From Nitratifractor sp. (GTDB lineage Bacteria > Campylobacterota > Campylobacteria > Campylobacterales > Sulfurovaceae): DNA of 14,270 bases. How positions within the stretch are numbered: position 1 is the stretch's first letter; every line of letters begins with the position of its first letter. The stretch lies in assembly GCA_015485845.1 (NCBI GenBank), contig WFSU01000052.1:1-14270 (forward strand), read 5' to 3'. Below are positions 6,838-13,888 of this stretch, one piece after another. The notes below the pieces were generated by a model, which searched no databases, was not told the origin of the DNA, and was given only the letters and a program-made list of their open reading frames with translations. The position numbers and the translations under genes are program-made.

Positions 6838-7227
6838 TCACACTTCTACTGAATAGTCCAGCATAGCCTCATCCCCGGTCATCCCGCGAAACCCAAAATG
6901 GTACGCTGGCTGATCGTAGAGGATGACCTCGAGATCAACAGGTTCGATGTGCATCGTTTCTTCGATGCGTTGAAAGAGGGTGGTGATGAGCTGTTTTTTG
7001 GTCTGTTTGCTTCGCCCATCCATCATGGTGATTTCGATGAGGGTATAGGCATCGCTTCGATCGGTCGGGACGATGAGATCCTCTCGGTGCATGGGAAAAA
7101 ATCGATGAAATCTTTTGTCAGCCGGATAGGCGAGCACCTCGACGATGCAGTCATGGATAATATCTGAGAGTGTCGACTTGATGGGGTTGAGGCGGGCATC
7201 AAGCCCAGTGATTTTGACGTGCGCCAT
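6838..7227 (-). CDS. Tautomerase-family protein lacking catalytic Pro1
   Basis: 129 aa from ATG 7227, chosen because AAAGGA stands 8 nt upstream. The same frame is open further upstream, but that extension runs through a REP-like palindrome and carries no ribosome binding site. The protein resembles the 4-oxalocrotonate tautomerase superfamily (Tautomerase_2-like): an N-terminal strand AHVKITGL, helix 1 (LSDIIHDCIVEVLAYP), a strand YTLIEITMMDGRS, helix 2 (TKKQLITTLFQRIEETM), a strand VDLEVILYD and a C-terminal HFGFRGMTGDEAMLDY. Active members start with Met-Pro, and the freed Pro1 amine is the general base. Here residue 2 is Ala, so the standard mechanism should be impossible. Substrate unknown; the fold call is moderately confident. 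Confidence 0.7.
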   Translation of the reverse strand: MAHVKITGLDARLNPIKSTLSDIIHDCIVEVLAYPADKRFHRFFPMHREDLIVPTDRSDAYTLIEITMMDGRSKQTKKQLITTLFQRIEETMHIEPVDLEVILYDQPAYHFGFRGMTGDEAMLDYSVEV

Positions 7228-7259
7228 TATGTTGTCCTTTGAAAAATTGTAAAATAGCT

Positions 7260-7284
7260 GTAGGTCGGGGTGCCTCACCCCGAC
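7260..7284 (+). repeat. REP-like palindrome with GTAG head
   Basis: GTAG (7260-7263) is followed directly by GTCGGGGTG-CCT-CACCCCGAC, a 9-bp perfect stem with a 3-nt loop. It lies in the 222-bp gap between the MFS stop and the tautomerase start. It has the same GTAG-plus-palindrome layout as 984-1005 with a different stem sequence. It could also act as a transcription barrier downstream of the MFS gene. Confidence 0.6.
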
Positions 7285-7449
7285 AATCGGTAAAATAACA
7301 GGTATAGGGAATAGAAAGAATGATGCAGTGGCTAACGCCAAGAATAAAGGAGCCAAGAGAAAGTAGGGAAGAAGAAAAGCGATTTCATGTGGACTCCTTG
7401 TGTTATATGTGCGGCATTGTACCAAGCAGTTGCTTAGTGCCATAGGTTG

Positions 7450-8586
7450 TCAATATCGCAACATCCGATACGTCAGTGGCACCACTCCGAGAACCACCAG
7501 CCCAAACGCCAGCATCCCCACTCCGGCATATTCCCCGTACTGCCATGCCGCAGCCGGGAGGATCGTCCCCATCGCACCACCAAAATAGAAGAAGGTCTGA
7601 TAGAGCACCGCGAGGGTGGGTTTGTCATCCGGAGCGAGGTCGCCGAGGTGGGTGGGGGTGACGGATTGGACGGTAAACATCCCGATGGTGACCAGCCCGA
7701 TGCCGAGGATAATGAGGGGCAGGGGAGCCATGAGGGTGAGGAGGATGCCCAGCAACAGCGAGCCGATCCCGATCCCCAGCACCCGTACCCGCCCGATCCG
7801 ATCGGAGCTGCGCCCAGCCACGAGGCTGGCAACGACACCGAACAGGAGGATCAGATACACGCTCCCCAGCGCTCCGGCATTGAGATGGTAGGGTGCCGCA
7901 GCCAGATGGTACGTGGCGAACGTCGTCACCGCCATAAACGTAAAGAAGACCACCGTGGGGATGATGAGGATGGAGAGGATCGCCGGATCGGTGAGGTAGG
8001 TGCGGATGCGGGCGGTATCGGCGGATCGCTTCGGGGTCACGGGAGTATCGGGGAGGTAGCGAAGCATTGCCACCAGTGCCACGAGGAGCAACACCACAAA
8101 CACCCCAAACGCCGCCCGCCAGCCGTACCCCTGTGTCACCCAGCCAGCCACCAGCCGTCCCATCACCGCCCCGAATCCCGTCGCTCCCATATAGACACCC
8201 ATCCCCAGCCCTCGATGCTCCGGCGGGTAGATCGCCTGAACATACGAGAGCATGATCGCCGTGATCCCCGGCACGAAGAGCCCCTGCAAGATCCGGCTTG
8301 TCAGCAGCACACCGAAGCTATCCGCCACCGCCGAAAGTCCCACCGAAAGCATCAGCAAAAACGTCGCCACCCCCATGATCCGCCGCGCCCCATACCGCCC
8401 GGCGATCGGCGCATACCACGGCGTTGCAAGCATCAGGACAAACAACATCCCCGTCAACAACAGATTGGTCTGAGCCATCGAAAGCCCAAACGCCCCCTGC
8501 AACTGCGGTAAGATCGCCTGCGGGGTGTAAATTGTGGAGAAGATCACCGATGTGACGAAGAAGAGGGTGAGGGAGGTTTTTAGCAT
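7450..8586 (-). CDS. MFS transporter
   Basis: 378 aa, almost entirely hydrophobic, with about twelve predicted membrane helices. The MFS motif A between TM2 and TM3 reads GRYGARR (63-69), and a second copy in the C-terminal half reads AGRSSDRIGRVR. The N-terminus (SVIFSTIYTPQAILPQL) resembles YnfM-like inner-membrane transporters, which belong to the drug/metabolite efflux part of the superfamily. The substrate cannot be told from sequence. The start is supported by AAGG about 9 nt upstream. It lies 61 bp downstream of the HepT-like toxin gene on the same strand and could be read from that promoter, though no functional link is apparent. Its codon use is G+C-rich, like the sdh operon. Confidence 0.87.
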   Translation of the reverse strand: MLKTSLTLFFVTSVIFSTIYTPQAILPQLQGAFGLSMAQTNLLLTGMLFVLMLATPWYAPIAGRYGARRIMGVATFLLMLSVGLSAVADSFGVLLTSRILQGLFVPGITAIMLSYVQAIYPPEHRGLGMGVYMGATGFGAVMGRLVAGWVTQGYGWRAAFGVFVVLLLVALVAMLRYLPDTPVTPKRSADTARIRTYLTDPAILSILIIPTVVFFTFMAVTTFATYHLAAAPYHLNAGALGSVYLILLFGVVASLVAGRSSDRIGRVRVLGIGIGSLLLGILLTLMAPLPLIILGIGLVTIGMFTVQSVTPTHLGDLAPDDKPTLAVLYQTFFYFGGAMGTILPAAAWQYGEYAGVGMLAFGLVVLGVVPLTYRMLRY

Positions 8587-8647
8587 AGAGTCTTACCTTA
8601 GTGCTTCACGCTTTTTCTTCTTGTTTAAATATCATGCAGTTATCACG

Positions 8648-9088
8648 TTATCTTTGGAGGGCTTTATCGATGTATGCCAATGTAGCATCCATGATCTCAA
8701 GAAGAATTTCGGTGTACTCGAGCACCTCATCAAATACTTCACTAAGTGCTTCTTCGATGTACTCATGCACCAGTGTATTGCGAATATCTTTCATGGTTCG
8801 CAATGTCTCGACATCGGAGATGAGACCGCGTTTCTCTGCGTTGTTGACGGTATCGATGAGGGTACCTTGGTTTTCAAACTCATAGGCATCGATGGTGCGA
8901 AAGACTTTGCGGATGAGGAAATCAACTCCGCGTGCATAGCGGCTGCACAGCGTCTCGAAGAGTCCAAATTCGTCGATGGTGTATGTGGGGCGGATGCCGA
9001 TGGTCTGACACTCCTGGAGTGAATAGGCCAGCCAGTCGCGTTGTTTGGTCAGTTGAGCATATTCAAGAGTGAGTTTTTCACGGATCAC
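8648..9088 (-). CDS. hepT: HepT-like HEPN ribonuclease toxin
   Basis: 146 aa, all-helical HEPN protein. The catalytic Rx4HxY motif of HEPN ribonucleases is present as RNTLVHEY (R103, H108, Y110). In characterised MntA-HepT pairs the toxin cleaves tRNA or mRNA. The antitoxin neutralises it by adding AMP units to the Tyr of this motif. The start is GTG 9088, which overlaps the stop of the upstream mntA gene by 4 nt (GTGA). That coupling is typical of the pair. The sequence is intact and all motif residues are present, so the toxin is expected to be active. The alternative, an older view of HepT as the antitoxin, has been superseded. Confidence 0.85.
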   Translation of the reverse strand: MIREKLTLEYAQLTKQRDWLAYSLQECQTIGIRPTYTIDEFGLFETLCSRYARGVDFLIRKVFRTIDAYEFENQGTLIDTVNNAEKRGLISDVETLRTMKDIRNTLVHEYIEEALSEVFDEVLEYTEILLEIMDATLAYIDKALQR

Positions 9089-9369
9089 AGCTCGACTGCC
9101 TCAGGGAGGATCATTCGGACAAACGGATCACGATGATCACCCCGATCATGGATGATGTCGAGTTTCTGTTCTCCGAACGCTTCGAAAAATTTTAGCCGCA
9201 ATGTCCGAAGATCCCGTCGGGTCAGGGTAGGGCTGACTACCAGCAGGTCGATGTCTCCGCCTCGGCGCGTATCGTCGGTACGACTCCCAAACAAATAGAG
9301 TTTGGCATCGGAGGCAAGCGTGTGCAGGGTGCTTTTGAGCAGAGTGGCTTTCTCGGCACTGAGTCGCAT
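9085..9369 (-). CDS. mntA: MntA-like nucleotidyltransferase antitoxin
   Basis: 94 aa, a minimal DNA-polymerase-beta-fold nucleotidyltransferase. The signature runs LFGSRTDDTRRGGDIDLLV: GS at 28-29, first metal Asp D39 and second D41, spaced GSX9DXD where GSX10DXD is more usual. A third Asp is in KLDIIHD (D71). In the MntA-HepT type VII system this enzyme AMPylates the toxin. The start ATG 9369 is set by a strong AAGGAGG 5 nt upstream. A longer frame upstream has no ribosome binding site. The gene is first of a two-gene operon with hepT. Confidence 0.85.
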   Translation of the reverse strand: MRLSAEKATLLKSTLHTLASDAKLYLFGSRTDDTRRGGDIDLLVVSPTLTRRDLRTLRLKFFEAFGEQKLDIIHDRGDHRDPFVRMILPEAVEL

Positions 9370-9397
9370 GGTTGCCTCCTTGTTTGGATGTGGGGTA

Positions 9398-9406
9398 ATT
9401 ATAACA
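9398..9406 (-). promoter_or_regulatory. Extended -10 box of the mntA-hepT operon
   Basis: TGTTATAAT on the minus strand (9406-9398) is a perfect extended -10, 28 bp before the mntA ATG. The -35 (GAGCTT at 17 bp) is poor, which the extended -10 can compensate. Confidence 0.6.
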
Positions 9407-9489
9407 TATTTCAAACAGAAAAGCTCACCCGATGCGGCCGCCATCATACCATGCATCACCCCACAGAGCCTGAGCCGGATCAAGAACCG

Positions 9490-11007
9490 TTAGCGCAACC
9501 CAACCTCGTCAAGAATCCCAAGTTCTCCAAATTCGGCGAGTTTGATCTCATACAAATGGTTGAGCTTTTTGCTCAAATAATGGGGATAGCCCAAATCGGA
9601 CTCAAACTGCTTTGTCGCCTCAATGTATTTTGGGAAATAGACCCGGAAGCGTTTGATAACCTCCTTGAGCAAGGCTTTACCCCTTTTTTCAGAGAGTGCC
9701 AATGTGGCTGCCATCTGTAGATACTCTTCGTAAGTCAATCCTCTCTTTTTGGGATTATCTTCCGAAAATTCAATACCAAAGTCATCACCCCTTTTCCCCT
9801 CGTAGGCATAGGTACTGATGATATCATAAAGGGGTGCGAGTGCCCATTTGCCGTTATCTGTCTCAATGAGACCGATGTTTTTGGCATGAAAATCACCATG
9901 CTTGATCAGCGAAGCATAGACGAGAAAGCGAAACAGGTTCTCTTTGCTTTGTTTGTCGGTGACTAACGCGTTGAATTTTTCCAAAATACTGATAATCGTA
10001 ATATCATACTTGTCTTCACTCTCAATGCCGAATTGCTGGGCAAAGTCGTATTGATTGTACTTATGACCCTCATGGCGGTCGTATCGCTTCGTGACAAAAT
10101 AAAAATCGCGATTTTCCCCCAGCAAAACAGCCGTAAAGGGCACATCCAATCCCAATTCATTTTTGGCAAACGTCATGCACAGATGCTCATTGAGTGCCAG
10201 ATAAGGTGTGTGCTTGATGCGCCTGTCGGAGGCATACGGCTTCAGCAGATAATGCGCCAGCTCACCACGCCCTTTGTCGGTACGATAGATGCGTTTCCCC
10301 TCAATATCAAGATTGATATCGATCTTGTGCTGGTATCCACTCAGAGAAGAGTAGAGTTCCCTGCTGCGTGTTTTTGCCTTGAGGACTTCTTTGGGGATAT
10401 CCATCTCATACTTCAGAAGGTTCACGAAGGCATTGTGACCCAGTACGGCAGCTTTGATGCTCCTCCATGGCGGTATTGTCCGGTTTTGTTCTTGGGGTGT
10501 TTTCAGGTCAGACAGGCGCACGAAATCCAAATTACCATGCGTATCATCCAGTTCCAGTAACAACTCCAGAGGATTCAGGAGCGTACCATCCTTCAGCAGA
10601 AGTCTCTCGCGTCGTTTGCTTTCGGGAATGAGGTTTTCAAAAAAAGGAAAAAGAGCATAGCTGTGGTTGACCGGCTTTTCGAGCATAGGAAACTTTTCGC
10701 CTCTGTGGCTGGAACTGTAGGAAAAAACATAACCCTCTGCATACGTGAAAGAGAGTGCACCCACTTGTCTGGAATTCTGCAAAACCGCCAAAACAATCGG
10801 CGCCTCATCAACCGCATAATTTCTTTGATAATACCGTTGATTGGTCTGCCCCACCGCCACGATCAGATTCTCTTCCAGAAGAATGGATAGATAGTTTCTG
10901 AGAGCACGCTCTCCCAGAGAAGTTTTTTGACATAGCTCCTTGGTGGTCAGTTTCTCAGACGCTTCAAAATATCGTTTGATCTCTTCTAAACGAAGTCTTT
11001 TTTTCAC
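9490..11007 (-). CDS. HipA-like serine/threonine kinase with N-terminal winged-helix domain
   Basis: 505 aa from GTG 11007, chosen because AAGG lies 7 nt upstream. A TTG nine codons earlier has no ribosome binding site. Residues about 5-62 form a winged helix-turn-helix (KLTTKELCQKTSLGERALRN, then a wing). There follows a HipA N-subdomain with FPFFENLIPES (about 120-130), the activation/P-loop segment SSLSGYQHK (220-228, matching S-x-x-G-x-Q-x-K of HipA), the ATP lysine of YLLKP (K256), the catalytic loop HGDFHAKN (H370, D372, N377) and the metal-binding Asp of LAPLYDI (D395). All kinase residues are present. Known HipA toxins phosphorylate glutamyl-tRNA synthetase and pair with a separate HipB repressor. 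No hipB is next to this gene, and the fused winged helix may take that role. The substrate is unknown. Confidence 0.83.
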   Translation of the reverse strand: MKKRLRLEEIKRYFEASEKLTTKELCQKTSLGERALRNYLSILLEENLIVAVGQTNQRYYQRNYAVDEAPIVLAVLQNSRQVGALSFTYAEGYVFSYSSSHRGEKFPMLEKPVNHSYALFPFFENLIPESKRRERLLLKDGTLLNPLELLLELDDTHGNLDFVRLSDLKTPQEQNRTIPPWRSIKAAVLGHNAFVNLLKYEMDIPKEVLKAKTRSRELYSSLSGYQHKIDINLDIEGKRIYRTDKGRGELAHYLLKPYASDRRIKHTPYLALNEHLCMTFAKNELGLDVPFTAVLLGENRDFYFVTKRYDRHEGHKYNQYDFAQQFGIESEDKYDITIISILEKFNALVTDKQSKENLFRFLVYASLIKHGDFHAKNIGLIETDNGKWALAPLYDIISTYAYEGKRGDDFGIEFSEDNPKKRGLTYEEYLQMAATLALSEKRGKALLKEVIKRFRVYFPKYIEATKQFESDLGYPHYLSKKLNHLYEIKLAEFGELGILDEVGLR

Positions 11008-11022
11008 GAGAGCACCTTTTTG

Positions 11023-11051
11023 AAACTTCGGCAAAAAAAGCCAAACTTCGG
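11023..11051. promoter_or_regulatory. Paired 9-bp direct repeats at the hipA-like promoter
   Basis: AAACTTCGG occurs at 11023-11031 and 11043-11051, 20 bp apart, about two helical turns. A short GGC-A7-GCC inverted repeat lies between them. A TATAAA box (11061-11056, minus strand) lies immediately upstream, so the repeats would fall near +1. This is a plausible operator for autoregulation by the winged-helix domain of the downstream protein. Confidence 0.5.
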
Positions 11052-11098
11052 AATTTTTATATGCATTTTAAGTATTTTATAATATATTGGCTTAATGG

Positions 11099-11977
11099 TT
11101 ACCTCAGCCGCACCGGCAGATAATACGCCACGTCGAAGCGCTCATCCTCGGACAAGAAGTGGTTTTTGCGAAAGATGGTGTAGGAGGGGAGGGTGGTGGC
11201 TTCGTAGCCGCTGCGGGGGAGCCACTCTTGGTATGCCCATTGGATGAGGCGGAGGATGTCGCCGTAGTGGCCTTGTGCTTCGACTCTCGCGTACAATCCT
11301 CCGGGGATGACAAACGAGGGGAGGGAGGTCTGCGCGGGGGCTGCCTCTTCGGGGACGCTCACAGCGGCGACGTAGTGGCACGATTCGAGTGGGGTGACGA
11401 TGGGGTTGTCGTGGTAGATGCCGATGGAGGTGTGTGTCTCGATCTCGTGGGTGTAGAGCCAGGCGCGGAGCTTGTGCCAGATCGGCTTGATGGCGGGAGA
11501 GTAGCCCCGGTGGCGGATGTAGTAGGCGCGGATCTCAGGCTGCCGGACGATGGTGGGCTCCAACGCCCCATACTCCGCCACCGAGGCCGAGGCAGACTCC
11601 GAGCTCTCGATGATCCCCTGGGTGTAGGTGCGGTACCCGCCTTTGCGCCACTGGGTGGGGGTCATCTCAAAGCGCCCTTTGAACACCCGGATGAACGACG
11701 TCTGCGAGCTGTACCCGCACATACGGGCGATGTCGGTGATGGTGGAGCCGGGGTTGGTGATGAGAAGGCTGGCGGCCTTTTGGAGCCGGATCGACTGGAT
11801 CATCTCATAGAGGTTTATCCCCATCTGCGCCTTGAATAACCGCTGCAAATGAAACCGACTCACCCCGAGGTGCTTGCACAGCTCATCGATGTTGAGGTCG
11901 GTGTCGATGTACCGATAGATATAGTAGAGCGCATCGTTCGCCAGCTTGGCATGGTGGGCTTGGGTGGTGGGCTTCAT
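11099..11977 (-). CDS. AraC-family regulator with GyrI-like effector domain
   Basis: 292 aa from ATG 11977. Domain order is an N-terminal AraC/XylS DNA-binding domain with two helix-turn-helix motifs (first around residues 29-54, LNIDELCKHLGVSRFHLQRL; second ITDIARMCGYSSQTSFIRVF followed by the conserved TPTQWRK), then a C-terminal GyrI-like/AraC_E_bind small-molecule domain (about 140-285). This is the Rob/SoxS-like layout of drug- or metabolite-sensing activators. No Shine-Dalgarno is visible before the ATG, and the gene begins only 5 nt after the stop of the AT-rich small gene upstream. The coding sequence itself is markedly G+C-rich, so it belongs to the chromosomal background. A target gene is not evident; the divergent aminotransferase at 14022 is a candidate if the AT-rich block was inserted later. 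Confidence 0.85.
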   Translation of the reverse strand: MKPTTQAHHAKLANDALYYIYRYIDTDLNIDELCKHLGVSRFHLQRLFKAQMGINLYEMIQSIRLQKAASLLITNPGSTITDIARMCGYSSQTSFIRVFKGRFEMTPTQWRKGGYRTYTQGIIESSESASASVAEYGALEPTIVRQPEIRAYYIRHRGYSPAIKPIWHKLRAWLYTHEIETHTSIGIYHDNPIVTPLESCHYVAAVSVPEEAAPAQTSLPSFVIPGGLYARVEAQGHYGDILRLIQWAYQEWLPRSGYEATTLPSYTIFRKNHFLSEDERFDVAYYLPVRLR

Positions 11978-11982
11978 GGGTG

Positions 11983-12423
11983 CTAACAATGGATATTGAT
12001 TGTCAAATCTGTCAGCATCTCCAGTTTCATACCATATATTTTAGGGTTTAGTAATTTTTTTCTGAATAAAGGATTACGCCTTGAATCTTCAAGTTTTTGA
12101 TAATGGAGTACGATTTTTTTTATTTTATCTTCTAAGCCCTTATTTTTGACGACTTTATGACAATTCTCCAACTGCTCATATTTTTCTTTATATTCTCTAT
12201 AAGTTAGTTTTCCACACAATATTTCAACTATGACAATTTTATTATTATTGCAGACAATGATACAATCGCAGATTTTATACGATGAGGAGAACAGCCTTTT
12301 TTCAAGTTGGCTATCCAAAAAGCCATCATCAGGCTTAAAAATCTTTTTAATATTTTGTTTGTTAACCTTGCATTTTCCTTCTTTGCATTGGTCTTTTGCA
12401 TTAAATACTGATGAAAAGGGCAT
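11983..12423 (-). CDS. Small Cys-rich protein, partner of the ATPase; nuclease-like motif possible
   Basis: 146 aa, not recognised as a named family. It has eight cysteines, including C13-x4-C18 and C52-D-C54, which could bind zinc. The central block CDCIIVCNNNKIVIVEI followed by LCGKLTYREYKEKYEQLEN has the strand-strand-helix look of a PD-(D/E)XK core. The candidate residues are D53 and E67, followed by K72 and the QL of helix 2, but the Lys is not at the canonical E-x-K position. The nuclease reading is therefore an inference of low to moderate strength. The C-terminal half is basic. The start ATG 12423 lies 2 nt after the ATPase stop, with GAGGGG inside the end of the ATPase gene acting as ribosome binding site, so translation is coupled. 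Very AT-rich, like the ATPase gene and unlike the AraC gene that follows. Confidence 0.6.
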   Translation of the reverse strand: MPFSSVFNAKDQCKEGKCKVNKQNIKKIFKPDDGFLDSQLEKRLFSSSYKICDCIIVCNNNKIVIVEILCGKLTYREYKEKYEQLENCHKVVKNKGLEDKIKKIVLHYQKLEDSRRNPLFRKKLLNPKIYGMKLEMLTDLTINIHC

Positions 12424-12425
12424 GT

Positions 12426-13838
12426 TTACCCCTCAATTATTTCATTGATTTCTTCTGTTCTATCTAGAAGTTCGTCTAAAATATCGTCAAAGTTATCATT
12501 AGCAATACCGTATTGATCAATGGTTAAATTTTGAACTTCCGTAGTACCATCTGCATCTTTAAACAAATATGATGATACCCTCTCTTTGTTTATGATGATA
12601 TCCTGACTTAATTTATGCTTTTTCAGGTACTTATCGACATTTTTCTCATCTGCTTCTGACAATTTAATGCAATTGCTGATTTCATTTAAAATATAATCAC
12701 TGTGTGTAGTGATTAGAACTTTTGCACCAGCATTGACCATCATTACGAGAAGTCTGGCCATTTCTATTTGTGCTTGTGGGTGCAAATGTGCTTCCGGTTC
12801 CTCGATAACCAATAGTCTATTTTCCATCTTTGAAAAGTGTTTTAAAAAGATAACCAACGGTAACAATTCGACTGTAGCAGAAGAAGTGAGATGCAACTCT
12901 AGTTTATCAGAACTTTTGGGTTTTAGATAAAATTGTGTGTAGCTTTGCTCTTTTTTCTCTTCGACAATTTGACCTTTAATAATTCTTTTCTCAATAAATT
13001 CAAATATTTTTTTCATTTTTATTTTAGAGAAATGGTCTTTGTCTTTATATCCAAAAAACATTAGATCATCACCAAATTTTCCTGATTTAATGTCTGAAAA
13101 ACCTGATATAAAATCAATAGTTGGCTCTGTTAATTTGGTCGCAGTTGGTTGCCCACCAAATCTATCCCTCAATACCCCAGAAACAATTTCATCAAATGCT
13201 AAAATAAATCCTGTTCTTGATGCCGGGAAATAAAATTCCTTCTCAGAAGATTTTTGTTCTGAAATTTCCTGCATTATTTTTCTAAATATTGTTTGCAATA
13301 CAATTAAATGATCTATGTCTTCGTTGTCATTATTGATAGTGATTTGTTTATTCTTAAAAATCATTTCTTTGGTGATTTTACAATTTAGCAATGTGATACC
13401 ATTTAGAATTTTTCTATTAATATTAAAACTCAGATTTATTTCATTAATGATATTCAAGATTATAAAATTTTCAATATCACTAATAAGAAATGATATATCG
13501 GAGTTTGAAAAATCATATGTTACCACTCGAGTATGTTCTGTCTCGTATTCATCGAAATCAATTTGAATTTCATGCTCGTTTTCTATAACAATTTTTTCAG
13601 TTTCTTTTATTCTTTGAATTATTTTCTTTTTGCTTTTATCATTAATATATCTTAGAAAAAGTGTTCTTAAATATGAGTTTCTCTTATCGGATGATTTTGA
13701 TAATATCTTATTCAACATATACACAATGTGTGCTGAGTAGCTTTTGTTCGTACTGTTTTTCCCAACGAAAACGGTTAAATCTTTTATCTCAAATTCGGCG
13801 TTATCTATTCTTGCCAATTTATTGATTTTAAATTTCAT
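12426..13838 (-). CDS. SMC/AAA_15-type ATPase of a probable defence operon
   Basis: 470 aa ABC/SMC-like ATPase of the AAA_15/AAA_21 group. The P-loop is GKNSTNKS (26-33), with Asn where the canonical Gly precedes Lys. A middle region carries YFPASRTGF (203-211), a block typical of this group. It is followed by a signature-like LTSSATVE (317-324), Walker B RLLVIEEPEAHLHP (341-354, catalytic E346/E347) and the switch His in ITTHSDYIL (H379). The head is split by a roughly 280-residue insert, too short for a long SMC coiled coil. Such single-gene or two-gene ATPases occur in anti-phage systems (OLD/Gabija, Septu, PARIS, Abi). I do not recognise this one as a named type. The start is supported by AGGAA about 7 nt before ATG 13838. 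First gene of a two-gene operon; strongly AT-rich, pointing to acquisition by transfer. Confidence 0.8.
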   Translation of the reverse strand: MKFKINKLARIDNAEFEIKDLTVFVGKNSTNKSYSAHIVYMLNKILSKSSDKRNSYLRTLFLRYINDKSKKKIIQRIKETEKIVIENEHEIQIDFDEYETEHTRVVTYDFSNSDISFLISDIENFIILNIINEINLSFNINRKILNGITLLNCKITKEMIFKNKQITINNDNEDIDHLIVLQTIFRKIMQEISEQKSSEKEFYFPASRTGFILAFDEIVSGVLRDRFGGQPTATKLTEPTIDFISGFSDIKSGKFGDDLMFFGYKDKDHFSKIKMKKIFEFIEKRIIKGQIVEEKKEQSYTQFYLKPKSSDKLELHLTSSATVELLPLVIFLKHFSKMENRLLVIEEPEAHLHPQAQIEMARLLVMMVNAGAKVLITTHSDYILNEISNCIKLSEADEKNVDKYLKKHKLSQDIIINKERVSSYLFKDADGTTEVQNLTIDQYGIANDNFDDILDELLDRTEEINEIIEG

Positions 13839-13882
13839 GCTACTTCCTTTTTAATATGCAGTGACACTCATACGTTTTTATA

Positions 13883-13888
13883 ATTATA
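13883..13888 (-). promoter_or_regulatory. Probable -10 box of the ATPase operon
   Basis: TATAAT on the minus strand (13888-13883) stands 44 bp before the ATPase ATG. No good -35 is seen at 16-18 bp. A 9-bp palindrome AGTGACACT (13860-13868) lies between the box and the gene. Confidence 0.4.

Noticed and set aside
7228..7443. In-frame N-terminal extension of the tautomerase with a hydrophobic segment that could look like a membrane anchor
   Set aside because: It runs through the GTAG-headed palindrome, has no ribosome binding site, and the family starts at the Met at 7227 with AAAGGA before it.
7447..8511. Long plus-strand frame opposite the MFS transporter, rich in His, Arg and Pro
   Set aside because: The composition is the reverse-complement echo of hydrophobic codons; no plausible protein features.
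11008..11034. TTG start nine codons upstream for the HipA-like gene
   Set aside because: No ribosome binding site, and it would place the coding region over the paired direct repeats. GTG at 11007 has AAGG at good spacing.
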